64,000 nucleotides of DNA from Allobosea sp. 47.2.35 (GCF_024655635.1 NZ_JANLGI010000001.1:447435-511434); one strand, 5' to 3'; shown: positions 17,026-25,507, counted from the first letter of the stretch. Translations and numbers: made by a program. Notes: generated by a model from the letters alone, not told the origin.

Positions 17026-18078
17026 TCAGCCGGCGGCGGCGAGCGCGCGCTGATAGGCGCCGCAGGATTCGCGGATGACGAGATGGGCGGGGCCGATGAA
17101 GCTTTCCGGCTCCGCGGCGGGATCGTTGATCTGCTTCAGCAGGAGGGCGGCGGCGCGCTCGCCGAGGCCAACGGGATCGACCGCGACGGTGGTCAGCGCG
17201 GGCGAGACATGGCGCGCCTCGCTGGTGTCGTCGAAGCCGACGATCGCGATGTCGCGCCCGACGACGAGACCGTGGCGCGCGGCCGCCAGCATCGCGCCGA
17301 TCGCGGTGACGTCGTTGTAGCAGACGACCGCGGTCGGCCGGTCGGCGAGCGAGAGCACCGCGCTCATCGCGCTGAAGCCGCCGTCGCGCGTCGGCATGCT
17401 CTCGAGATTGAGCGCGGGATCGACGCTGCGGCCGGACGCTTCCATCGCCGAGAGGAAGCCGCCATGGCGCTCCTGCCGGACCACCATCGAATGCATGCCG
17501 CCGAGGAAGGCGATGCGCTCATGGCCGAGATTGATCAGGTGGCGGGTGACGCGGCTGGCGCCAAGGAGGTTCTCGGGAACGACGATACTGGTATCGGCGC
17601 CGGGCAGTCGGCGGATCGCCACCAGCAGCGCGGTGCCGGCTGCCTTGGCCCAGTCGAGATGCTCGGGCCGCGTATCCAGCGCCGGGCAGAGGATGATGCC
17701 GCCGGCGCCGTGTTCGCGCATCATCCGCATCACCTGCTCCTGCCGCACCACGCTCTCGGCGGTGTTGGCCATGAAGGCGACATAGCCGGCCATCTGCAGC
17801 ACCTTCTCCACGCCGATGGCGAACTCGGCGAAGAACGGGTTGGAGAGGTCGTTCAGGACGAGGCCGACGATGCGGGACTGCGCATTGCGCAGATTGGCGG
17901 CGCCGCGATTATAGACATAGCCGAGCCGATCCATGGTCTGCAGGACATGCTGGCGGGTCTCGGGCTTCACCGCGCCGCGGCCGGTGAGGACGAGCGAGAC
18001 CGTCGATTTCGAGACGCCGGCGGCGTCCGCGATCTCGATGATCGTCACCTTTCCCTTGCTGCCTTGCGGCTGCGGCAT
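17026..18078 (-). CDS. LacI family transcriptional repressor
   Basis: 350 aa. The N-terminal HTH is VTIIEIADAAGVSKSTVSLV followed by the hinge helix; a periplasmic-binding-like sensor domain covers about 65-345. The ATG at 18078 is preferred to the longer frame (18153), which would run through the operator. The gene starts 38 bases from one copy of a TGGAACGTTCCA palindrome, with a second, longer copy before the divergent DUF993 gene. It is therefore probably autoregulated and represses both arms of the cluster. It is the first gene of the minus-strand operon with the CoA-transferase, hydratase and SDR. Confidence 0.92.
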   Translation of the reverse strand: MPQPQGSKGKVTIIEIADAAGVSKSTVSLVLTGRGAVKPETRQHVLQTMDRLGYVYNRGAANLRNAQSRIVGLVLNDLSNPFFAEFAIGVEKVLQMAGYVAFMANTAESVVRQEQVMRMMREHGAGGIILCPALDTRPEHLDWAKAAGTALLVAIRRLPGADTSIVVPENLLGASRVTRHLINLGHERIAFLGGMHSMVVRQERHGGFLSAMEASGRSVDPALNLESMPTRDGGFSAMSAVLSLADRPTAVVCYNDVTAIGAMLAAARHGLVVGRDIAIVGFDDTSEARHVSPALTTVAVDPVGLGERAAALLLKQINDPAAEPESFIGPAHLVIRESCGAYQRALAAAG

Positions 18079-18115
18079 GGTTTCGTCCCTGATGCGCGTG
18101 GCGCTGTTCTTTTCT

Positions 18116-18127
18116 TGGAACGTTCCA
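18116..18127. promoter_or_regulatory. LacI-type operator, copy 1
   Basis: TGGAACGTTCCA is a perfect 12-bp palindrome with a central CG, as LacI-family operators have. It lies 38 bases upstream of the lacI-family start and repeats the core of the operator at 18207-18228. The two centres are 96 bp apart, close to nine helical turns, so looping is possible. Confidence 0.75.
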
Positions 18128-18184
18128 TTATCAGCGAATGGATCGTTGCGCAATATGCCTCTTTCAAAGCTTTTTCTCGCTCTG

Positions 18185-18190
18185 TATAAG
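18185..18190 (+). promoter_or_regulatory. Probable -10 element for the DUF993 gene
   Basis: TATAAG, preceded by TG as in extended -10 elements, lies 17 bases before the long operator and 54 before the ATG. A weak CTTTCA at 18161-18166 could be the -35. The operator would then cover the start of transcription. Confidence 0.4.
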
Positions 18191-18194
18191 GCTG

Positions 18195-18206
18195 GAAACG
18201 CGTTTC
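18195..18206. promoter_or_regulatory. GAAACGCGTTTC palindrome beside the LacI operator
   Basis: A perfect 12-bp palindrome with central CG immediately before the main operator. It resembles generic LacI-family operators (GAAANCGNTTTC) but differs from the two TGGAACGTTCCA sites, so it may be a weaker or separate site. Confidence 0.45.
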
Positions 18207-18228
18207 ATTATTGGAACGTTCCAATAAT
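18207..18228. promoter_or_regulatory. LacI-type operator, copy 2 (22-bp perfect palindrome)
   Basis: The 20-bp core TTATTGGAACGTTCCAATAA extends by one matching base on each side to a perfect 22-bp palindrome. It is 15 bases upstream of the DUF993 ATG and downstream of a TATAAG -10 element, a classic repressing position. It is the strongest regulatory signal in the window. Confidence 0.85.
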
Positions 18229-18243
18229 TCACCGGAGGAAGCG

Positions 18244-19407
18244 ATGGTCGAGATCAGCCTGCCCCGCATGGATGGCAGCAGCGAGCGCTACAGGCTGGCG
18301 CCGCCTTCGCCTTTCCCGCAGACGGCCAAGGCCAACGGCGTCCGCACCGTTTATGCCGCCGCCCATGTCGTCGCCGATCCATTGAAGCTGGTCGATCCCT
18401 GGCGCGAGCCGGCCGTCGACTGGGACGCGACGCTGGCGTTCCGGCACCATCTCTGGGGCCTCGGCTTCAAGATCGCCGAGGCGATGGACACCTCCCAGCG
18501 CGGCATGGGGCTGGACTGGCCGAACGCCGCCGAGCTGATCACTCGCGTCCTCGCCGAGGCCAAGGCGACGCCGGGCGCCGATCTCGCCTGCGGCGCCGGC
18601 ACCGACCAGCTCGCCCCGCAAGGTGCCCGCGGCCTCGATGACGTGATCCGCGCCTATGAGGAGCAGATCGGCCATATCGAGGAGCATGGCGGCAAGATCA
18701 TCCTGATGGCGAGCCGCGCGCTCTGCCGCGTCGCGAAGGGGCCGGACGATTATCTCGCCGTCTATGGCCGCCTGATCCGCCAGTGCCGCGGCAAGGTGAT
18801 CCTGCACTGGCTCGGCGACATGTTCGATCCGGCGCTCGCCGGCTACTGGGGCAGCCGCGATTTCGAGCCGGCGATGGAGACGGTGCTCACCCTGATCCGC
18901 GACCATGCCGACAAGATCGACGGCATCAAGATCTCGCTGCTCGACGCCGGCAAGGAGATCACGATGCGTCGCCGCCTGCCGGCGGGCGTCGTCATGTATA
19001 CCGGCGACGACTTCAACTATGCGGAGTTGATCGGCGGCGACGAGCAGGGCTTCTCGCATGGCCTGCTCGGCATCTTCGACCCGATCGCGCCGGCCGCTGC
19101 CGCTGCCTTCGCCAGGCTGGAGGCGGGCGACCGCGCCGGGTTCCGCGCCATTCTCGATCCGACCGTCGCGCTCTCGCGCCGGCTCTTCGAGGCGCCGACG
19201 CAGCATTACAAATGCGGTGTCGTCTTCCTCGCCTGGCTCAACGGCTTCCAGAGCCATTTCAGGATGGTCGGCGGCGCGGAGTCGGCGCGCGGCATCCTGC
19301 ATTATGCCGACCTCTTCCGCCTCGCGGACCAGTCGGGGCTTCTGATCGATCCCGAATTGGCGGCGCGGCGGATGACGCATCTCTGCGCCCTCAACGGCGT
19401 CGCCTGA
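18244..19407 (+). CDS. DUF993 family, dihydrodipicolinate synthase-like protein
   Basis: 387 aa, matching the DUF993 (dihydrodipicolinate synthase-like, TIM-barrel) family by overall pattern. A candidate Schiff-base Lys is K229 in DGIKISLLDAG, the place of the class I aldolase lysine. The DapA tyrosine loop is not recognisable: residues 155-175 read MASRALCRVAKG then PDDYLAVYG. The biochemical role of the family is not established to my knowledge. The ATG at 18244 has a strong GGAGGAAG site; the TTG at 18211 falls inside the operator. It is followed after 14 bases by an acyl-CoA dehydrogenase gene and is controlled by the LacI operator, so it belongs to the catabolic island. Confidence 0.82.
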   Translation: MVEISLPRMDGSSERYRLAPPSPFPQTAKANGVRTVYAAAHVVADPLKLVDPWREPAVDWDATLAFRHHLWGLGFKIAEAMDTSQRGMGLDWPNAAELITRVLAEAKATPGADLACGAGTDQLAPQGARGLDDVIRAYEEQIGHIEEHGGKIILMASRALCRVAKGPDDYLAVYGRLIRQCRGKVILHWLGDMFDPALAGYWGSRDFEPAMETVLTLIRDHADKIDGIKISLLDAGKEITMRRRLPAGVVMYTGDDFNYAELIGGDEQGFSHGLLGIFDPIAPAAAAAFARLEAGDRAGFRAILDPTVALSRRLFEAPTQHYKCGVVFLAWLNGFQSHFRMVGGAESARGILHYADLFRLADQSGLLIDPELAARRMTHLCALNGVA

Positions 19408-19421
19408 GGGGAGGGCAGGTC

Positions 19422-20570
19422 ATGCACGCTCTCCTGCTCGATGCCGATATCTACGACCAGATCCGTGAGACCGCCCGGCGCTTCGCCGAGGAGGTCGTCA
19501 GGCCGGCCGCTGCCGATCTCGACCGTGACGAGACCTTCCCGGCCGATATCTACCGCCAGATGGGCGCGCTCGGCCTGTTCGGCATCACCGTGCCGGAAGG
19601 GCATGGCGGCGCCGGTCTCGATACCTACGCCTACTCGATCGTCATGGAGGAATTGTCGCGCGGCTATGCCTCGGTCGCCGACCAGTGTGGCCTCGTCGAA
19701 TTGATCGGCACGCTGCTGACCCGCTACGGCGCGCCGGAGCAACTCAAGCGCCTGCCCGGCATCCTCGCCGGGAAAACCCGCGTCGCCTATTGCCTGACGG
19801 AAGCGGAGGCGGGTTCCGATCTCTCGAATGTCCGCACCACGGCGCGAGAGACCGCCGAGGGCTATGTCATCGACGGCGGCAAGCTCTGGATCCACAACGC
19901 GCCCGTTGCCGATCTCGGCTTCGTGCTGGCCTCTACCGACCCGTCAGCAGGCCATCGCGGCATGAGCATCTTCCTGGTCGATCTGCATGTGCCGGGTGTC
20001 TCGCGCGGGCCGAAGGAGCACAAGATGGGCCAGCGCGCGAGCCAGGTCGGCGCGCTGACGTTTGATGGTGTCACGGTGCCGCGCGAGGCGTTGCTCGGTC
20101 CGAAGGGGCGCGGCTTCCACATCATGATGAGCGTGCTGGAGAAGGGCCGTGTCGGCATCGCCTCGCTGGCGGTAGGCATCGCGCAGGCAGGGCTGGAGGC
20201 AGCGCTTGGCTACGCTCGCGACCGGCGCCAGTTCGGCAAGCCGATCCTCGACAACCAGGGTCTGCAATGGCTCTTGGCCGACATGGCCAAGGATATCGCC
20301 GCCGCCCGAGCGCTGGTCGAGCGCGCCGCGCTGCTGATCGACCACGAGAAGCCCGCGACCTCCGCCTCCTCGATGGCCAAATGCTTCGCCAGCGACATGG
20401 CGGTGGCGCAGACGGCCAATGCCGTGCAGGTCTTCGGCGGCTCCGGCTATATCCGTGGTTTCGAGGTCGAGCGGCTCTATCGCGACGCCAAGATCACCCA
20501 GATCTACGAGGGCACCAACCAGATCCAGCGCACCATCATCGCGCGGGAATTGATCAAGAACGGCGCCTGA
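19422..20570 (+). CDS. Acyl-CoA dehydrogenase
   Basis: 382 aa flavoprotein with the three-domain ACAD layout. The first signature is CLTEAEAGSDLSNVRT; the second is QVFGGSGYIRGFEVERLYRD, followed by EGTNQIQRTIIARELI. It desaturates a short or branched acyl-CoA and passes electrons to ETF. The ATG at 19422 follows AGGGGAGGGCAGG. It is the second gene of the plus-strand arm, 14 bases after DUF993. With the CoA-transferase, hydratase and SDR of the opposite arm it completes a beta-oxidation set except for a thiolase, which is absent; the aldolase-like protein might do the carbon-carbon cleavage instead. Confidence 0.92.
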   Translation: MHALLLDADIYDQIRETARRFAEEVVRPAAADLDRDETFPADIYRQMGALGLFGITVPEGHGGAGLDTYAYSIVMEELSRGYASVADQCGLVELIGTLLTRYGAPEQLKRLPGILAGKTRVAYCLTEAEAGSDLSNVRTTARETAEGYVIDGGKLWIHNAPVADLGFVLASTDPSAGHRGMSIFLVDLHVPGVSRGPKEHKMGQRASQVGALTFDGVTVPREALLGPKGRGFHIMMSVLEKGRVGIASLAVGIAQAGLEAALGYARDRRQFGKPILDNQGLQWLLADMAKDIAAARALVERAALLIDHEKPATSASSMAKCFASDMAVAQTANAVQVFGGSGYIRGFEVERLYRDAKITQIYEGTNQIQRTIIARELIKNGA

Positions 20571-21518
20571 CTACAGGGCCGTGGTCTGGCTCACCCTGGC
20601 GCGAACCGCCGCGAGGCAACCGGCGATCTCCGCGATCAGCCATTCCGAGACGATCCGGCTGACGCGCGAGAGCGGCCGGCGGGCATCGATGGCGACGCTC
20701 ACCGATTGCGGCTCGACGGCCGTGTCGCGGATCGGCAGGAAGACCAGCGAGCCGTTCATCAGCTCCGGCGCGGTGTCGAGCTCCGAGGTGAAGGCGAGAT
20801 ATTCTCCTTCAAGCGCGAGCTGCTTCACCAGCTGGAGCGAGTTGGTGACCACGGCCCGGCGCGGGTCGGAAAACAGCCAGCCATGGTGCATGTCGAGATA
20901 GCGCCGGATCGTCAGGGCGCGGCTCTGCAGGGCGATGCGGTGGGTCGAGGCCTCTTGGAAGCTGACGGACTCGGCGCTCGCCAGCGGATGCGACGGCGCG
21001 ACGACGCAGCCGACCGGCAGCGCCGCGCTCCAGAGCACATGGATTTCGCGGCGCGGGACAAGGTTGAAGACCGCGGCGATATCGGCGGCGTCGCCGGCCA
21101 GCGCGGTCAGGGCCGCGTCGGGGCTCGCGACTTCGACATCGAGTGAGATCGCCGGGTGCTCGGCATTGAGGCCACGGATCAATCGCGGCAGGAAGCCGTT
21201 GACATGGCTGTCCATCACGACGAGCCGGGTGTGGCCCTGATCGACGCCCTGTAGCTGGCGCAGGTCCGCGGCGGCGCGGCGCTCGTCGGCCAGCCAGTTC
21301 CGCGCCAGCGCGATGATGGCGTCGCCCGCCGCGGTCGGGCGCATGCCGCGCGGCAGCCGCTCGAACAGCTCCATGTTGAAGTCCCGCTCCAGCAACAGGA
21401 TATGCCGGTCGATCGCGGAGGCCGCGACATGAAGCTCGCGCGCGGCCTTCTGGATCGAGCCGGAGCGCGCGACCTGCTCGACATAGCGAAGGGCGGCGGG
21501 GACGAGGGAGGCGCGCAT
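20571..21518 (-). CDS. LysR family transcriptional regulator
   Basis: 315 aa. The HTH covers about residues 7-66 (RSGSIQKAARELHVAASAID, then RHILLLERDFNMELFERLPR) and the effector-binding domain about 95-300. The recognition helix AASAIDRHI is atypical for LysR proteins, which more often have SAVSxxI. The stop abuts the acyl-CoA dehydrogenase stop with no spacer. It is divergent from the racemase-like/Tct cluster and is the most likely regulator of that transporter. Confidence 0.85.
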   Translation of the reverse strand: MRASLVPAALRYVEQVARSGSIQKAARELHVAASAIDRHILLLERDFNMELFERLPRGMRPTAAGDAIIALARNWLADERRAAADLRQLQGVDQGHTRLVVMDSHVNGFLPRLIRGLNAEHPAISLDVEVASPDAALTALAGDAADIAAVFNLVPRREIHVLWSAALPVGCVVAPSHPLASAESVSFQEASTHRIALQSRALTIRRYLDMHHGWLFSDPRRAVVTNSLQLVKQLALEGEYLAFTSELDTAPELMNGSLVFLPIRDTAVEPQSVSVAIDARRPLSRVSRIVSEWLIAEIAGCLAAVRARVSQTTAL

Positions 21519-21639
21519 GTAACCATCCTAATTTCGAGAATGGAGAGTTCCAAATTCTGAGCTGGACGGCAACATTCGAAGCGCCGATCCTTCCTTACGT
21601 CAACGGGCCTTAGGCCCTCTTGGCGCAGGGGGAGCGTGC

Positions 21640-22428
21640 ATGATCGACGCCGGACGCATCGGGCAGCCCAACGCGCGCCGCAGCAGCCGCGAGGATGGCG
21701 GCAGGCCGGACAAGGCTTCACGGCCGACGATCGGGGTCGTGTTGCCGTCGTCCAACCGGACGGTCGAGCGCGTCGCCTATGTCATCCGGCAGAGCCGCCC
21801 CGAACTCGACATCTGCATGACGCGGGTTCCCTATTCCGGGCATCCGCACGATGGCTACGAGCTCGAGAGCTTCCGTCGGGCAACGCGGCTGCTCGCCGAT
21901 ACGCGGCCCGACGTCATCCTGTGGAACGCGACGCGCGGGGCGCTGCTCGGTTTCGAGCCCGACCGGGTGTTGTGCCGGATGATCGAGGAGATCGCCGGCG
22001 TGCCGGCGACGACGACGGCACTGGCGACCCTCCAGGTCCTGAAAGCCGACGGCATCCGCCGCATCGCCCTGATCGCGCAGGGCGGCCTCGACGATTGCGA
22101 GCGGCTGACCAGCACCTTCGGCGACGAGGGCATCACGGTGATCGCGTCGTCGGCGCTCGGCATCGAGGACAACTTCGAGGCGGCGGCGGTGACGGATGAC
22201 GACCTGATCGCCGTGGCCTCCGATCTCTGTGCGCGGGCGGAGCCCGAAGGCCTGCTGATCTGGAGCACCAATCTCGGCGGGCACGCGCTGTCGCGCCGCT
22301 GCGCCGGCCTCGGCGTCCGGGTCTTCGATTCCACCACGATCGGCTTCGACGTCGCGCTCGCCCTTCTCGACGACCCGCCCCGGAACAAGCCCCCGGATGC
22401 GGCACTAAGCCCAGCCTCTCCCCGATAA
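21640..22428 (+). CDS. Asp/Glu racemase / maleate isomerase superfamily protein without the usual Cys pair
   Basis: 262 aa. The fold pattern is that of the maleate cis-trans isomerase and arylmalonate decarboxylase group (RPTIGVVLPSSNRTVE, GVPATTTALATLQVLKADGI, LIAQGGLDD). These enzymes use one or two Cys. Here the first Cys position reads ILWNATRGALLG and the second LLIWSTNLGGHAL, so neither carries a Cys. It may be a catalytically different member or a non-enzymatic binder. About 25 polar residues precede the domain. The gene precedes the TctCBA transporter genes by 42 bases on the same strand, which suggests that it handles the imported acid. Confidence 0.7.
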   Translation: MIDAGRIGQPNARRSSREDGGRPDKASRPTIGVVLPSSNRTVERVAYVIRQSRPELDICMTRVPYSGHPHDGYELESFRRATRLLADTRPDVILWNATRGALLGFEPDRVLCRMIEEIAGVPATTTALATLQVLKADGIRRIALIAQGGLDDCERLTSTFGDEGITVIASSALGIEDNFEAAAVTDDDLIAVASDLCARAEPEGLLIWSTNLGGHALSRRCAGLGVRVFDSTTIGFDVALALLDDPPRNKPPDAALSPASPR

Positions 22429-22470
22429 CAACAAGGGCCCGTCAGTGGCCTGCTCAGAGGACGAACGGTC

Positions 22471-23454
22471 ATGGTCACAACCCTTACACGCAGGCATTTC
22501 GGCAAGCTCGCGGCGGCCTCCGCGCTCGCTTGCCCGGCCGTGGTCCAGGCGCAGCCCGCCTGGCCCACGAAGCCGGTGCGCATTCTGATTTCCTTCCCGC
22601 CCGGCGGCTCCAGCGACTTCGTCGCCCGGGCGATCACGCCAGCCTTGTCCGAGCATTTCGGACAGCAGTTCATCGTCGATAACCGCCCCGGTGCCGGCGG
22701 CACGGTCGCGGGCGACATCCTGCGGCGCGAGCAGCCGGACGGCTACACCTTCCTGCTCTCCAACAACGCGCCCTTCACCATCGCGCCGACGATGTTCAAG
22801 AAGATCCCCTACAACGTCGTCAAGGACTTCACCCATGTCTGCTATCTCGGCGCGACCTATGGCGGGCTGGTGGCGCATGCCAATGTCGGCGTGAAGACGG
22901 CGGCCGAGCTGATCGCCAAGGCCAAGGCCAATCCCGGCCAGCTCAGCTTCGGCTCCAGCGGCGTCGGCTCGATCGGCCATATCACCGGCAATACCTTCTG
23001 CCGGGCGGCGGGGATCGACATCCTCCATGTGCCCTATCGCGGCGCCGGGCCGCTCCGGATCGACCTCACGGCCGGCATCATCGGCCTGCAGTTCGAGGGC
23101 ATCGTCACCAGCGTGCCGCAGATCGCGGCCGGCGAGTTGTTCGGGCTGGGCGTCACCTCCGACAAGCGCCTGCCGGCCGTGCCGAACATCCCGACCTTCA
23201 GGGAGATGGGCTACGACGTCTCGGTCAAGAACTGGCACGGCATCAGCGCGCCCGCCAACCTGCCGCCGGCCATCGCGGAGAAGATGAGCGCGGCGCTCGC
23301 CGATATCTGCACGCGCCAGGCCATCACCGATCAGTTCGCGAAGATCGGCAACTACTACGACCCGATGACCTCGGCTGAGTTCTCCGCCTTCGTTGCCGAT
23401 CAGATCGAGGTGTGGCGGCCGATGATCATCGCCGCCGGGGCTGCCGGACAATGA
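22471..23454 (+). CDS. Tripartite tricarboxylate transporter substrate-binding protein (TctC/Bug)
   Basis: 327 aa. An export signal (TRRHFGKLAAASALACPAVV, with an RR pair suggestive of Tat) precedes a mature protein beginning WPTKPVRILISFPPGGSSDF, the Bug-family opening. The beta-alpha loops GAGGTVAGDILRREQPDGYT and HVPYRGAGPLRIDL are typical. It binds a carboxylate in the periplasm and delivers it to TctAB. The stop overlaps the TctB start by four bases. The substrate cannot be told from sequence. Confidence 0.93.
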   Translation: MVTTLTRRHFGKLAAASALACPAVVQAQPAWPTKPVRILISFPPGGSSDFVARAITPALSEHFGQQFIVDNRPGAGGTVAGDILRREQPDGYTFLLSNNAPFTIAPTMFKKIPYNVVKDFTHVCYLGATYGGLVAHANVGVKTAAELIAKAKANPGQLSFGSSGVGSIGHITGNTFCRAAGIDILHVPYRGAGPLRIDLTAGIIGLQFEGIVTSVPQIAAGELFGLGVTSDKRLPAVPNIPTFREMGYDVSVKNWHGISAPANLPPAIAEKMSAALADICTRQAITDQFAKIGNYYDPMTSAEFSAFVADQIEVWRPMIIAAGAAGQ

Positions 23455-23915
23455 GCGAGCCCAGTCTCTCCCCCGTCCGGCCGGGGCGGGCCGAGCTCGC
23501 CTCCGGGTTGCTGGTCACGGCGCTCGGACTGCTCGGCCTCGCCGCCTCCTGGGACCTCGATCGCGGCGTGCTGCGCCAGATGGGGCCCGGCTACCTGCCG
23601 GCCACCGTCTCCTGGCTGATCATCGCCGGTGGCGCCGTGATGATCGCCGCCGCCATGCTGAAATCCGGCAAGCCATTGCCGGATTTCCAGTTCAGGCCGC
23701 TGGCCGTCATCTCCGCCGGCATCGCGCTGTTCGGCCTGACGATCGACAGGCTCGGAATTCTCGCGGCGATCGTGATCCTGATCATCGTCTGCGGTTTCGC
23801 GAGCCCGATCACCCGCTTCCGGGAGAATGTCGCGCTCGCGGTCTGCCTCGCGGCGGCTTCCGCCGTGATCTTCGTCAAGCTGCTGGGCTTGGCGATCCCC
23901 ATCCTGCCGAGGTGA
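23451..23915 (+). CDS. Tripartite tricarboxylate transporter small membrane subunit (TctB)
   Basis: 154 aa with four predicted membrane segments (ASGLLVTALGLLGLAASW, ATVSWLIIAGGAVMIAAAML, LAVISAGIALFGLTI, and the pair IVILIIVCGFAS and VIFVKLLGLAIPI). RQMGPGYLP is the family's conserved loop. The start ATGA overlaps the tctC stop, and tctA follows after seven bases. TctB is the accessory membrane subunit of the secondary carrier. Confidence 0.9.
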   Translation: MSEPSLSPVRPGRAELASGLLVTALGLLGLAASWDLDRGVLRQMGPGYLPATVSWLIIAGGAVMIAAAMLKSGKPLPDFQFRPLAVISAGIALFGLTIDRLGILAAIVILIIVCGFASPITRFRENVALAVCLAAASAVIFVKLLGLAIPILPR

Positions 23916-23922
23916 GCGCGCC

Positions 23923-25419
23923 ATGGATCTGCTCGGCAATCTCGCCATAGGCTTCTCCGTCGCTGCGTCCGCGACCAATCTCGGCTTCTGCCTACTCGGC
24001 GTCTTCGTCGGCACGCTGATCGGCGTCCTGCCCGGCATAGGCCCTGTCGCGACGATGGCGATGCTGCTGCCCGCCACCTTCCATGTCGCGCCGGTCTCGG
24101 CGCTGATCATGCTCGCCGGCATCTATTACGGCGCGCAATATGGCGGCTCGACCACCGCGATCCTGGCGCGTGTGCCGGGCGAGGCTTCGTCGCTGGTGAC
24201 GGCGCTCGACGGCTACAAGATGGCGCTCAAGGGCCGGGCCGGCGCTGCGCTCGCCATCGCCGCGATCGGCTCCTTCTTCGCCGGCACGGTCTCGACCCTG
24301 CTGGTCGCGATGTTCGGGCCGGCCCTGTCGAAGGTGGCGCTCCAGTTCGGGCCGTCGGATTACTTCGCGCTGATGGTGCTCGGCCTCGTCGCCGCGATCG
24401 TGCTGGCGAGCGGCTCGCTGCTCAAGGCTGTGATGATGATCCTGGTCGGCATCCTGCTCGGCCTCGTCGGCACGGACCCGAACAGCCCGCTGCCCAGGAT
24501 GAGCTTTGACGTGCCGGCGCTGGCGGAGGGCATCAACTTCGTCTGCCTCGCGGTCGGCCTCTTCGGGCTCTCCGAGATCATCTACAATCTCGAGAAGGAG
24601 ATCGTCCGGCCGCAGGCGATCCCGTTCCGCGAGCTGATGCCGAACCGCGAGGAGATGAAGGCGGCGACGCCGGCGATCCTGCGGGGATCGCTGATCGGCT
24701 CGGCCTTGGGCATCCTGCCGGGCAGCGGCGCGCTGCTCGCCTCCTTCTCGGCCTATGCGATCGAGAAGAAGATCTCGAAGACGCCGGAGCGCTTCGGCGA
24801 AGGCGCGATCGAGGGCGTCGCGGCGCCCGAGGCTGCGAACAATGCGGGCGCGCAGACCTCCTTCATCCCGCTGCTGACGCTGGGCGTGCCGTCAAATGCG
24901 GTGATGGCGGTGATGGCGGGCGCGATGGCGATCCAGGGCATCACGCCCGGCCCGCAGGTCATGGTCAAGCATGCCGAACTGTTCTGGGGCATGATCGCGA
25001 GCATGTGGATCGGCAACCTGATGCTGGTGATCCTCAACCTGCCGCTTGTCGGGCTCTGGGTGAAGCTGCTGCAGGTTCCCTACCGGCTGCTCTACACCTC
25101 GATCATCCTGTTCTGCTGCATCGGCGTCTACTCGATCAACAGCTCCGTCTTCGACGTCTATCTGACGATCGCCTTCGGCATCCTCGGCTATGTACTGATC
25201 AAGCTGGAATTCGAGCCGGCGCCGCTCCTGCTCGGCGTCATCCTCGGGCCGCTGATGGAGGAGAACCTCCGGCGCGCGATGCTCCTGTCGCGCGGCAGCC
25301 TCTCCGTGTTCTGGGAGCGGCCGCTGAGCCTGGGGCTGCTGCTGACGGCGGCCGTGCTGCTGATGGTCGTGCTGCTGCCGAGCCTGCGGCAGGCGCGCGA
25401 CACGCTCAAGGAAGAGTGA
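23923..25419 (+). CDS. Tripartite tricarboxylate transporter large permease (TctA)
   Basis: 498 aa with about 11-12 membrane segments. The two family signature regions are seen: GVLPGIGPVATMAMLLP near the N-terminus with YYGAQYGGSTTAILARVPGE, and LGILPGSGALLASF with EAANNAGAQTSFIPLLTLGV in the second half. This is the transport channel of the TctABC system. A strong intrinsic terminator follows 15 bases after the stop, which should end this transcript. Confidence 0.95.
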   Translation: MDLLGNLAIGFSVAASATNLGFCLLGVFVGTLIGVLPGIGPVATMAMLLPATFHVAPVSALIMLAGIYYGAQYGGSTTAILARVPGEASSLVTALDGYKMALKGRAGAALAIAAIGSFFAGTVSTLLVAMFGPALSKVALQFGPSDYFALMVLGLVAAIVLASGSLLKAVMMILVGILLGLVGTDPNSPLPRMSFDVPALAEGINFVCLAVGLFGLSEIIYNLEKEIVRPQAIPFRELMPNREEMKAATPAILRGSLIGSALGILPGSGALLASFSAYAIEKKISKTPERFGEGAIEGVAAPEAANNAGAQTSFIPLLTLGVPSNAVMAVMAGAMAIQGITPGPQVMVKHAELFWGMIASMWIGNLMLVILNLPLVGLWVKLLQVPYRLLYTSIILFCCIGVYSINSSVFDVYLTIAFGILGYVLIKLEFEPAPLLLGVILGPLMEENLRRAMLLSRGSLSVFWERPLSLGLLLTAAVLLMVVLLPSLRQARDTLKEE

Positions 25420-25434
25420 CGGGGCCTCCCACTG

Positions 25435-25485
25435 GGTCGCGGGGCGCGTGCGCATCGATGGAAGCGCGCCCCGCGACCACTTTTT
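25435..25485 (+). terminator. Strong intrinsic terminator after tctA
   Basis: GGTCGCGGGGCGCG at 25435-25448 pairs perfectly over 14 bp with CGCGCCCCGCGACC at 25465-25478, with a 16-base loop, then AC and five Ts. This is the best rho-independent terminator in the window. It ends only 22 bases before the next ATG, leaving no room for a normal promoter between them. Confidence 0.85.
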
Positions 25486-25507
25486 CCCCGGGCAAGGGTC
25501 ATTCGCG

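Noticed and set aside
15658-18189. Very long open frame of 843 codons on the plus strand opposite the CoA-transferase and LacI genes
   Set aside because: It is the mirror of high-GC coding sequence: rich in D, R, A, G and H without any domain, while the minus strand encodes two intact known families here.
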